Source of the DNA: Microvelia longipes
Lineage: Eukaryota > Arthropoda > Insecta > Hemiptera > Veliidae
Direction of reading: 5' to 3'
Length of the DNA: 64,000 bases
Assembly (NCBI GenBank): GCA_018340805.1
Contig: JACMZG010000008.1
Coordinates: 81,004,444 to 81,068,443 of the forward strand
A program made the position numbers and the translations under genes. Of this stretch, positions 62,401 through 64,000 are shown piece by piece. Below the pieces are notes generated by a model, which was given only the letters and a program-made list of their open reading frames with translations, did not search any database and had not been told where the DNA came from. Each line of letters opens with the position of its first letter. Within the stretch, counting starts at the first letter, position 1.

Positions 62401-62662
62401 TAAAGAGGTAAAATATAACTATTTACCTTTAACATTTTTATTAGATGGTGCTTCTCTCGCCCAAGGTGGATCGCCATGACCAGAGAAATCCCTAAGTTTA
62501 AGATAAGAGATGGTTAATCTTATAATAGAAGCTTTATCTAACTGCGAAGTAATAGCAGCAGGTAGAGGTAACATCTTGGCCAACTCGTAGAATTCATAGT
62601 TCTCTTTGCCTCTACGAGATCGCGCTGCATCCCGCGATTTTTCCTTTCTTAGTTCTAAAATC
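16167..62662 (-). CDS. trh: trachealess (bHLH-PAS transcription factor), spliced gene, 11 exons, 5'-incomplete
   Basis: This entry is the whole spliced locus; each exon is listed separately. The joined product reads, in order: a bHLH domain with basic region [26 protein letters not shown], a strand ending in VCVNYVL-type residues, then a C-terminus with KKGRKRK and [10 protein letters not shown]. This order and these motifs are those of insect Trachealess and vertebrate NPAS1/NPAS3. All ten introns are GT-AG and every junction keeps frame. Exons total 2,263 nt, giving 753 codons, a split first codon and a TAG stop. Family knowledge: Trachealess works in the nucleus as a heterodimer with Tango (ARNT), binds TACGTG-type sites and specifies trachea, salivary duct and other tubes. 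SIM and Dysfusion are less likely because the C-terminal motif is NPAS/Trh-specific. The start codon and N-terminus are missing and must lie beyond 64000. Introns range from 437 bp to 17.4 kb. Confidence 0.93.
17010..17474 (-). other. trh intron 10
   Basis: 465 bp with consensus GT and AG ends. AT-rich; no element recognised. Confidence 0.85.
17475..17617 (-). CDS. trh: trh exon, Gly/Arg-rich linker
   Basis: The acceptor is aattgtttcag and the donor CATCAG/gtaact. It encodes a Glu completed across the junction, then [20 protein letters not shown] and a stretch ending [19 protein letters not shown], phase 0. The sequence is low in complexity and has no recognised domain. It is assigned to trh because the junction phases fit exactly on both sides and the reading frame is open throughout. 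Confidence 0.85.
17905..18130 (+). mobile_element. 226-bp MITE-like element in trh intron 9
   Basis: Perfect 20-bp terminal inverted repeats: AATCGAAGAATCAGCTACCG at 17905-17924 and its complement at 18111-18130. Inside are a perfect 20-bp hairpin (17932-17951 with 17957-17976, loop AGCAA) and a hammerhead-like core at 18046-18082. No clear target duplication was seen. Non-coding. Confidence 0.8.
18046..18082 (+). ncRNA. decayed hammerhead-like motif
   Basis: CCUG (18046-18049), CUGAUGA (18050-18056), short stem II with UUAU-type loop, GAAA (18069-18072), CCGAUG, then CAGG (18079-18082), which pairs with CCUG as stem I. Core boxes and stem I are intact. The cleavage position reads AUG where NUH is required, and C15.2 faces A, so this copy is probably inactive. 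Confidence 0.4.
18466..18596 (-). CDS. trh: trh exon, post-PAS linker
   Basis: The acceptor is ctttgcag and the donor CACCAG/gtacaa. It encodes a Ser completed across the junction, then [40 protein letters not shown] and QSP, ending in phase 1. The [10 protein letters not shown] segment directly follows PAS-B in Trh. The rest is an acidic, Pro/Ser-rich linker. VKREEP resembles a sumoylation consensus (psi-K-x-E); this is inference only. Confidence 0.92.
18597..19997 (-). other. trh intron 8 with degenerate 90-100 bp tandem repeat
   Basis: From about 19130 to 19565, five diverged units share CTAAGCTCTAATGGGGCCTC, GGTAAAAGATACA and ACAACTTTGA-GGGG. The remainder shows nothing recognisable. Confidence 0.7.
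19998..20145 (-). CDS. trh: trh exon, end of PAS-B / C-terminal strand motif
   Basis: The acceptor is tgtttttag and the donor CTTAG/gtaagt. It encodes a Leu completed across the junction, then [40 protein letters not shown] and VICVNYVL, ending in phase 2. YYR-M-K-GGY-W-QT-ATV...NYVL is the strongly conserved closing strand set of PAS-B. Intron 7 on its upstream side is the shortest in the gene (437 bp). Confidence 0.95.
20583..20689 (-). CDS. trh: trh exon, PAS-B (continued)
   Basis: The acceptor is atctacag and the donor GATT/gtaagt. It finishes an Arg codon and encodes [20 protein letters not shown], then [15 protein letters not shown], ending in phase 1. The LLDY...L-GEDA-RLR-SH pattern matches the PAS-B helices of insect Trh. 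Confidence 0.95.
20870..21738 (+). mobile_element. 869-bp non-autonomous DNA transposon with 35-bp TIRs and 9-bp TSD
   Basis: Both ends carry the same 35 bp in inverted orientation, starting ACTAGACGTTGTAGCGAGCC. The element is flanked on both sides by CACAAGTAG (20861-20869 and 21739-21747), a perfect 9-bp target duplication. Nine-base duplications with long TIRs suggest a Mutator-like (MULE) or related family. The interior is AT-rich with two tandem copies of a 66-bp stretch (21140-21280) and repeated AATTTATTAATATGAATCTT (about 21465-21545). It encodes no transposase. It sits inside trh intron 6, between exons 20583-20689 and 21983-22176. Confidence 0.88.
21983..22176 (-). CDS. trh: trh exon, PAS-B
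   Basis: The acceptor is ctgtcaacag and the donor CCAAG/gtacgt. The 194-nt exon encodes [40 protein letters not shown], then [20 protein letters not shown] and HCEP, ending in phase 2. [17 protein letters not shown] is a signature of PAS-B in the Trh/NPAS group. The upstream end of intron 6 next to this exon carries an 869-bp DNA transposon. Confidence 0.95.
22547..22827 (+). mobile_element. hAT-like MITE in trh intron 5
   Basis: The left end is CAGGCGCGGATTCAACCC and the right end TTGTATCCGCGCCTA, giving about 13-bp inverted repeats that begin CAGG as in hAT elements. Flanks GATCAACC and GGTTAACC match at six of eight positions, as an aged 8-bp target duplication would. The 3' part is GC-rich (GGGGGCGGCGATCGCCCCCT). 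Confidence 0.65.
24349..24668 (+). mobile_element. CATAGAG-family MITE, copy B
   Basis: 320 bp. TIRs CATAGAGATATATACTAGAG and its near complement at the right end (CTCTAGTAATATATCTCTATG). A perfect 8-bp target duplication, GTTACGAC, lies at 24341-24348 and 24669-24676. This is the best-preserved copy. Confidence 0.92.
26528..27235 (+). mobile_element. 708-bp foldback element flanked by TA
   Basis: The left arm (26528 to about 26800) and right arm (about 26955 to 27235) are imperfect inverted copies of roughly 275 bp. They start GTCCAAGGGCCGGACCTGAA and, on the complement, GTCCAAGAGCCAGGCCT. TA precedes and follows, as in Tc1/mariner-type insertions. A 101-codon open frame inside (26656-26961) spans the arm-loop boundary and is not protein-like. 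Confidence 0.82.
27863..27984 (-). CDS. trh: trh exon, start of PAS-B region
   Basis: The acceptor is tatgtttag and the donor ACAGG/gtaagc (strong). Two leading bases complete a Val codon. It then encodes [20 protein letters not shown] and [20 protein letters not shown], ending in phase 0. [17 protein letters not shown] is the hallmark entry to PAS-B in the Trh/NPAS group. Confidence 0.95.
27985..30605 (-). other. trh intron 4
   Basis: 2.6 kb. Besides the 45-bp tandem repeat it contains an isolated 131-codon open frame on the minus strand (29123-29518) without recognisable motifs. No transposon ends were identified. Confidence 0.65.
28548..28745 (+). repeat. 45-bp tandem repeat, about four units
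   Basis: Unit GGGTATGTGTGATTATGAAA then GAATGAGTCAAATATTCATTTCAAA. The middle two units are identical and the outer ones diverged. Located in trh intron 4. Confidence 0.85.
30606..30780 (-). CDS. trh: trh exon, rest of PAS-A plus Ser/Gly linker; donor ambiguous
   Basis: The acceptor is tatgtttcag. It encodes [20 protein letters not shown] and AEQLGMG, which completes the conserved PAS-A helix, then a low-complexity linker rich in Ser, Gly and Ala ([20 protein letters not shown]). The donor is uncertain. GATG/gtaaac gives an end at 30606 and CAG/gtatca gives an end at 30621. Both leave phase 1, as the next exon needs, and differ by five codons (INHDG region). The first was chosen because it yields INHDVSTMM, which recalls the DVS-type junction in other insect Trh proteins. 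Neither donor has the usual G at +5. The open frame runs on past both to a TGA at 30562. Confidence 0.85.
31090..32285 (+). pseudogene. non-LTR retrotransposon 3' fragment (RT C-terminal region and 3' tail)
   Basis: The frame is open from 31123 to 31746. [18 protein letters not shown], then [18 protein letters not shown], is the typical region after the reverse transcriptase palm in CR1/Jockey-like LINEs. A T-rich 3' UTR of about 500 bp follows. It ends with AATAAAGG, a T run and three TTTGAG repeats near 32262-32280, which probably mark the element's 3' terminus. It is 5'-truncated and lies in trh intron 3 on the opposite strand to the gene. Confidence 0.75.
33850..33928. repeat. inverted repeat, about 27-bp arms
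   Basis: ATAAGGATGTAAATAAAAGT... at 33850 pairs with ...ACTTTTATTTACATTCTTAT at 33902-33928. A looser inverted relation extends outward, suggesting an old foldback MITE. Confidence 0.6.
34150..34458 (+). mobile_element. CATAGAG-family MITE, copy D (degraded)
   Basis: The interior matches copies A-C closely (GGGGCATAGCTTATCTCAAT, AGGCCTGAAACATC, TTAAGGTTATAAT). The terminal repeats are eroded (left AATAGACTTTGGGG, right CCCTCTAGTAATCTATA). No target duplication is recognisable. Ends are approximate. Confidence 0.75.
35478..35801 (+). mobile_element. CATAGAG-family MITE, copy C
   Basis: 324 bp, from CATAGAGATATATATACTAG to AGTAATAACATCTCTATG. A perfect 8-bp target duplication, AGTAACTT, lies at 35470-35477 and 35802-35809. 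Confidence 0.92.
36396..36592 (-). mobile_element. tRNA-derived SINE, family 2
   Basis: On the minus strand the head reads TTAGCCGTGTGTCATACTAT, then GGCACCGGAGGTGAGTTCGC, with box A-like TAGCCG and box B-like GAGTTCGC spacing of a tRNA. The body (GGGCATAGTAGATACAACCC, GGGTGGATACCCTGATGG) matches the copy at 54650-54873. Confidence 0.7.
36705..36738 (+). mobile_element. SINE family 2 head fragment, inverted
   Basis: GGTCAACTGATTTTAGCCGT and GTGTCGTACTATAG are the inverse of the head at 36558-36592. Together they form a 31-bp inverted repeat around 110 bp of unrelated sequence. Confidence 0.6.
37362..37615 (+). repeat. 54-bp tandem repeat, about 4.5 units
   Basis: The unit begins GTAGTGCACTATTTCTCAAG and contains TTCTTGTGTAGTCGTTGACT and GATGAGCACTACT. 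The junction GAGCACTACTGTAGTGCAC is nearly palindromic. In trh intron 3. Confidence 0.88.
38341..38800 (+). mobile_element. tRNA-derived SINE, family 1 (about 460 bp)
   Basis: The head carries box A-like GGTGTAGTGCAC (38349-38360) and box B GGTTCGATACC (38386-38396). The body (GCCGGTGGTTCCGAGCCTGT, GCGATGTCAG, GGCAAAATTTAGG, CTAACAACGTGGCCTACTTG) is shared with the reverse-oriented copy at 49560-50010. Confidence 0.8.
39828..40059 (+). mobile_element. Harbinger-like MITE
   Basis: 232 bp with 16-bp perfect inverted ends GGCCCGTATTCAGAAT, flanked on both sides by TTA (39825-39827 and 40060-40062). The 3-bp TTA duplication and GGCCCGTATTCAG ends are typical of PIF/Harbinger. The interior is rich in CCTAGG motifs. 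In trh intron 3, about 590 bp past the donor of exon 40648-40737. Confidence 0.85.
40648..40737 (-). CDS. trh: trh exon, central PAS-A
   Basis: A 30-codon exon, phase 0 at both ends, with acceptor tgtttcag and donor TCTCAG/gtatta. It encodes [15 protein letters not shown] followed by [15 protein letters not shown], the core sheet and helix of PAS-A. Because both ends are in phase 0, skipping it would delete the PAS-A core without a frameshift. The satellite array at 40.9-42.4 kb starts about 170 bp upstream of its acceptor. Confidence 0.95.
40905..42360 (+). repeat. satellite-like array, 46-bp unit, with higher-order duplication
   Basis: Around 30 units of GTCATTTGCAGCGTTTGCAA with CTAAGTTGTATTTAGAATTTC. 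Many have one-base deletions. Two 190-bp blocks (41187-41381 and 41732-41923) are near-identical and differ from the simple units, giving a higher-order period of about 545 bp. The array fills a third of trh intron 2, beside the PAS-A exon. Confidence 0.92.
44625..44936 (+). repeat. 36-bp tandem repeat next to a trh splice donor
   Basis: About eight units of GATTGAGCCTTGCAGATCAT then CAGGGTTAACTCAGAT. The first units are diverged. The array ends 50 bp from the donor of exon 44986-45059. Confidence 0.9.
44986..45059 (-). CDS. trh: trh exon, start of PAS-A
   Basis: The acceptor is ggtttcag and the donor CTGCAG/gtatct. The 74-nt exon completes a Gly codon from the bHLH exon and then encodes [20 protein letters not shown] and HILQ, ending in phase 0. 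[11 protein letters not shown] is the conserved opening strand of PAS-A in Trh/NPAS proteins. A 36-bp tandem array lies only about 50 bp beyond its donor. Confidence 0.93.
46750..46930. mobile_element. foldback MITE-like inverted repeat
   Basis: CTTCGTCTACACGATGTGTTG at about 46766 faces CAACACATCGTGAAGACGAG ending near 46926. GGTTGAA motifs in the left half mirror TTCAACC motifs in the right half. Confidence 0.65.
47366..47460. repeat. (TA)n microsatellite
   Basis: About 95 bp of nearly pure TA. Confidence 0.98.
47935..48630. mobile_element. foldback element, family shared with 61915-62340
   Basis: The left arm (CACAATATAATTGCGCAAGA, CTACATCTGGGACTG, CATTCGACAGTC, GATGGCTCGAC at 47955-48060) is an inverted, diverged copy of the right arm (GAGCTATCAATGATGTCGAA, GGACAGTTCCCAGATGTAG, CCTAGGTGTCTCTGGCACAA at 48480-48570). 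No coding frame was recognised. Ends are approximate. Confidence 0.65.
49560..50010 (-). mobile_element. tRNA-derived SINE, family 1, head-truncated
   Basis: The minus strand starts at box B (GGGTTCAATCCCGGG) and continues with GCCGGTGGTCTCGAGCCTGT, GCGATGTCAG, GGCAAAATTTAGGGCCCTCA and CAACAACGTGGCCTACTTGC, as in the copy at 38341-38800. Box A is missing. Confidence 0.78.
53357..53577 (+). repeat. 21-bp tandem repeat
   Basis: About ten units of GGGGCAGATACTAATTTAGT with small deletions. Confidence 0.92.
54650..54873 (-). mobile_element. tRNA-derived SINE, family 2
   Basis: The minus strand reads TGCCTCCGTAGCCGAGGTCG, then CGGCACCAGGGGTCCGAGGT and TCACAGCC, a tRNA-like head with A and B boxes. 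A body shared with 36396-36592 follows, and then an ATT-repeat tail (CATTATTATTATAATATTT). Confidence 0.78.
57413..57647. mobile_element. 235-bp foldback element with hammerhead-like cores in both arms
   Basis: The arms are about 110 bp each and nearly complementary. TACTATTAGGAAAAGAACGA is the outer left end and its complement closes the right end at 57647. Each arm contains CCTGAAGATGATCC-AATGGATTGAAA on one strand. No target duplication was identified. Confidence 0.85.
57440..57496 (-). ncRNA. hammerhead-like motif in left arm
   Basis: Minus strand: CUGAAGA (57487-57481), stem II AUCC-GAAU-GGAU, GAAA (57465-57462), then ACCUGU (2-bp stem III) and GUU as the cleavage triplet. The following A-run can pair with the U-run before CUGAAGA as stem I, after one mismatch. 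The right-arm copy on the plus strand (57555-57590) keeps CUGAAGA and GAAA but has lost the triplet. Confidence 0.4.
58516..58890 (+). repeat. 41-bp tandem repeat, about nine units
   Basis: Unit ATTACTTATCTTTACTCTTT then ACTTGTCTTAACTGCCAAATA, with moderate divergence. Confidence 0.92.
59668..60265 (+). mobile_element. hAT-like non-autonomous transposon, 598 bp
   Basis: The left end is CAGGGGTGTCCAAACTTTTT and the right end complement CAGGGGTCTCCAAACTAGGG, the classic hAT terminus. Flanks GTCTAGTA and GTCTCCAG share only part of an 8-bp duplication. The interior is AT-rich without transposase. Confidence 0.85.
60340..60840 (+). pseudogene. non-LTR retrotransposon C-terminal fragment
   Basis: A 153-codon frame (60379-60840) ends with a CCHC cluster, CKLCN at residues 110-114, H122 and C127 (C-x2-C-x8-H-x4-C). 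This cluster is typical of the C-terminus of LINE ORF2 proteins. No RT motif precedes it, so the copy is truncated. It is in trh intron 1 and antisense to the gene. Confidence 0.7.
61315..61640 (+). mobile_element. CATAGAG-family MITE, copy E (diverged)
   Basis: From AATAGAGATATATTACTTGA to GTTATAATATCTCCATG. The 5' half of the interior matches the family (GGGGCTCTCAGGGGCTCTGT, ACTGAAACCTCCTC). The 3' half is diverged. The 8-bp flanks no longer match. Confidence 0.8.
61915..62340. mobile_element. foldback element, family shared with 47935-48630
   Basis: It shares TTTGCGCAAGAGGTACCTAG, CATTCGACATTC, GGTGGCTCGACAT and CCCTAGATGTCTGTCACA with the 48-kb copy. Its right end lies within about 90 bp of the donor of the bHLH exon. 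Beyond it, 62320-62390 forms a further hairpin (TTTGTCGCAATCGACAAA and ATCGACGCAA/TTGCGTCGAT). Confidence 0.6.
62427..62662 (-). CDS. trh: trh exon encoding the bHLH domain (first exon in window)
   Basis: Bounded by acceptor ttacag and donor AAAG/gtaaat. The exon starts with one base finishing a split codon and ends in phase 1. It encodes 78 residues. Residues 1-20 are the basic region with [18 protein letters not shown], followed by helix 1 ([15 protein letters not shown]), a loop (AAITSQ) and helix 2 ([19 protein letters not shown]). This is the very conserved class of bHLH-PAS DNA-binding domain shared by Trh, SIM and NPAS3. The tail ([14 protein letters not shown]) is less conserved. A previous exon ending in two bases of a codon is required, and none was found up to 64000. 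Confidence 0.96.
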
Positions 62663-64000
62663 CTGTAACATAGTAAGAAAACGTAATCGTTTAGTAAAAT
62701 CGATTTATAGTTTTGTCAATGATTATAATATGGAGAGTCAAACTTAATTAAAGTTTAGGAATCGTTATATTTTCGCTTAATTTAAGCTTAAGGGGCCTAT
62801 CCACGGATACTCACTTATTCCTTACTTACTAAGGACAACCAACTTGGCGAATCATGTATAAGGGAACACAACAGTAGATAGACTTGATGAATAAATTTCC
62901 TTGAATTTGAAGAATGAAATAAGTATTTTAAAGTGATGTTCTCGCTCATATAAAGTATTTGAGGAGTCTTTGTACGTGTTTAGGAAAGAATCTTATCTTA
63001 TTTATTTAGAAATTTAAAAGTTAACATCTTTAACACAAAAATATTATATATTTTGTAGAAATTTACTGAAACTGAATATTAATTTATTCTTATTGTAGAG
63101 CAACATCGGTATACAAAAAAGAGTTTTTGACACAGGTTCGTCCAACTCTGTCTCAATTACCATGCGAGCAACCTCTTTCCAAATTTGCTGATTTAGTATT
63201 GGCCATCATAGCTGTTCGTCCAAGGGTCCTTCATAGGAAAGCTAATTAGAATTTCGAATTTTAAGTAGAAAGCAAAAGCAAATACGAAGAAAAATGTTTG
63301 TTATAGATGGCAAAGAATAGGATTTTATGAAGCTGTCAGAGGAGTAGCTTAAATAAAGTCAATATTACATTACGGTCGAACTGACGAGTATATTTATGCG
63401 GTCAGTTCTTGTCTGTTTTCTTTCACTTTTACGGGGGGGCATGCTGGTCCCTTTAGAGAATTGTAACTCAATCAGCCTTCACTAGGGTCTTCAATCCCCC
63501 CTAACGAATTCCGGCCAATTTGACGCGATCGTCTTGGCTAATTCTATTTGCACACTGGACTCGGGAAGGGAATCAAAAAGAAAATACGCGCTTGGGGCTT
63601 TTTCTTTTTCTAAAAGGGAGATTCATTCTTTATTTAGAACTTAAAATGTAGTTCCTTTGTGGCTACAACTTTCAAACGAAATTTTCTTGGACTTGCTAAC
63701 AACCTCTGGATATCACTTAACTTTTTTATCAATTCTCACCTTTTTATTTGTTCTGTGAGTTTTCTTTTAGTTCAAAGAGATGTTAGTTATCAACTATTCA
63801 ACACGTTCCCTTACTACTTATTCACAATTCTTATATTCTAACTTGCATGGAATATTTTTATACAAAAAAGTTTTAATGCTAAAGCTAAAGAGTAAGTAAG
63901 AAACTAAAAGCGATTTAGGAGCTCCGAATTCCAGGCTACTAACCGAAAAGCTGAAGTACCACGAAACAATAGAATAAAAAAGTACAATTCCATATATCAT
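62663..64000 (-). other. trh upstream intron, part
   Basis: The sequence upstream of the bHLH exon contains no exon that could supply the missing N-terminus (two bases of a split codon before a gt donor). A locally GC-rich stretch at 63430-63600 is not recognised. Confidence 0.55.

Larger units (their letters stand above)
45060..62426 (-). other. trh intron 1 in window (17.4 kb)
   Basis: The longest intron. Besides the listed elements, the stretches 45060-46740, 50010-53350, 53580-54640, 54880-57400 and 58900-59660 are AT-rich with only short spurious frames. A GC-rich island at about 52010-52195 (CAGCCGCCCCCGGCTACGTG, AACGTGGCCACGTAACG) is unexplained. Regulatory elements are likely here, but none can be named from sequence alone. 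Confidence 0.6.

Noticed and set aside
62155..62479. Short frames just downstream of the bHLH exon
   Set aside because: They lie in the foldback element and intron; the exon boundary at 62427 is fixed by phase with the next exon.

Overview
This is nuclear eukaryotic DNA, almost certainly from an insect. It is strongly AT-rich, has long transposon-filled introns with GT-AG splice sites, and contains a 1,000-base run of N at 1649-2648, so it comes from a draft assembly. The species cannot be told from the window. No prokaryotic, organellar, CRISPR or viral gene was seen.

The one gene that can be named is trachealess (trh), the insect bHLH-PAS transcription factor of the NPAS1/NPAS3 group. It lies on the minus strand and fills the window from 62662 down to its stop codon at 16167. 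Eleven coding exons were rebuilt by hand. All splice phases agree, giving 753 codons plus a split first codon. In transcription order they are 62427-62662 (bHLH), 44986-45059 and 40648-40737 (start and middle of PAS-A), 30606-30780 (rest of PAS-A and a Ser/Gly-rich linker), 27863-27984, 21983-22176, 20583-20689 and 19998-20145 (PAS-B and the following C-terminal strand), 18466-18596 and 17475-17617 (acidic/Gly-rich linkers) and 16167-17009 (nuclear localisation signal, NPAS/Trh motif and Pro-rich C-terminus). The N-terminal exon or exons and the promoter lie beyond position 64000. The protein is expected to pair with Tango/ARNT to drive tracheal and tubular-organ genes.

At the far left (700-830) is a probable promoter and first exon of a second, plus-strand gene. 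It has an AAGATGGCGG element, an insect TCAGT initiator and an ATG followed by a consensus splice donor. A candidate second exon at 3055-3106 keeps the reading frame across the sequence gap. The product is not recognised. From about 2.65 to 16.1 kb lies intergenic DNA with G-rich minisatellites, a Penelope-like terminal region that folds as a minimal hammerhead ribozyme, and a decayed, 5'-truncated non-LTR retrotransposon (about 8.7-11.4 kb, minus strand).

The trh introns hold a rich set of mobile elements and satellites. They include a CATAGAG-ended MITE family with 8-bp target duplications (five copies in the window), an 869-bp element with perfect 35-bp terminal inverted repeats and a 9-bp target duplication, a 708-bp TA-flanked foldback element, Harbinger-like and hAT-like MITEs, two tRNA-derived SINE families, fragments of two more non-LTR elements, a second foldback family, and several tandem arrays. 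The most unusual signal is the repeated appearance of hammerhead-like cores (CTGANGA, stem, GAAA) in three otherwise unrelated repeats, one of them complete.
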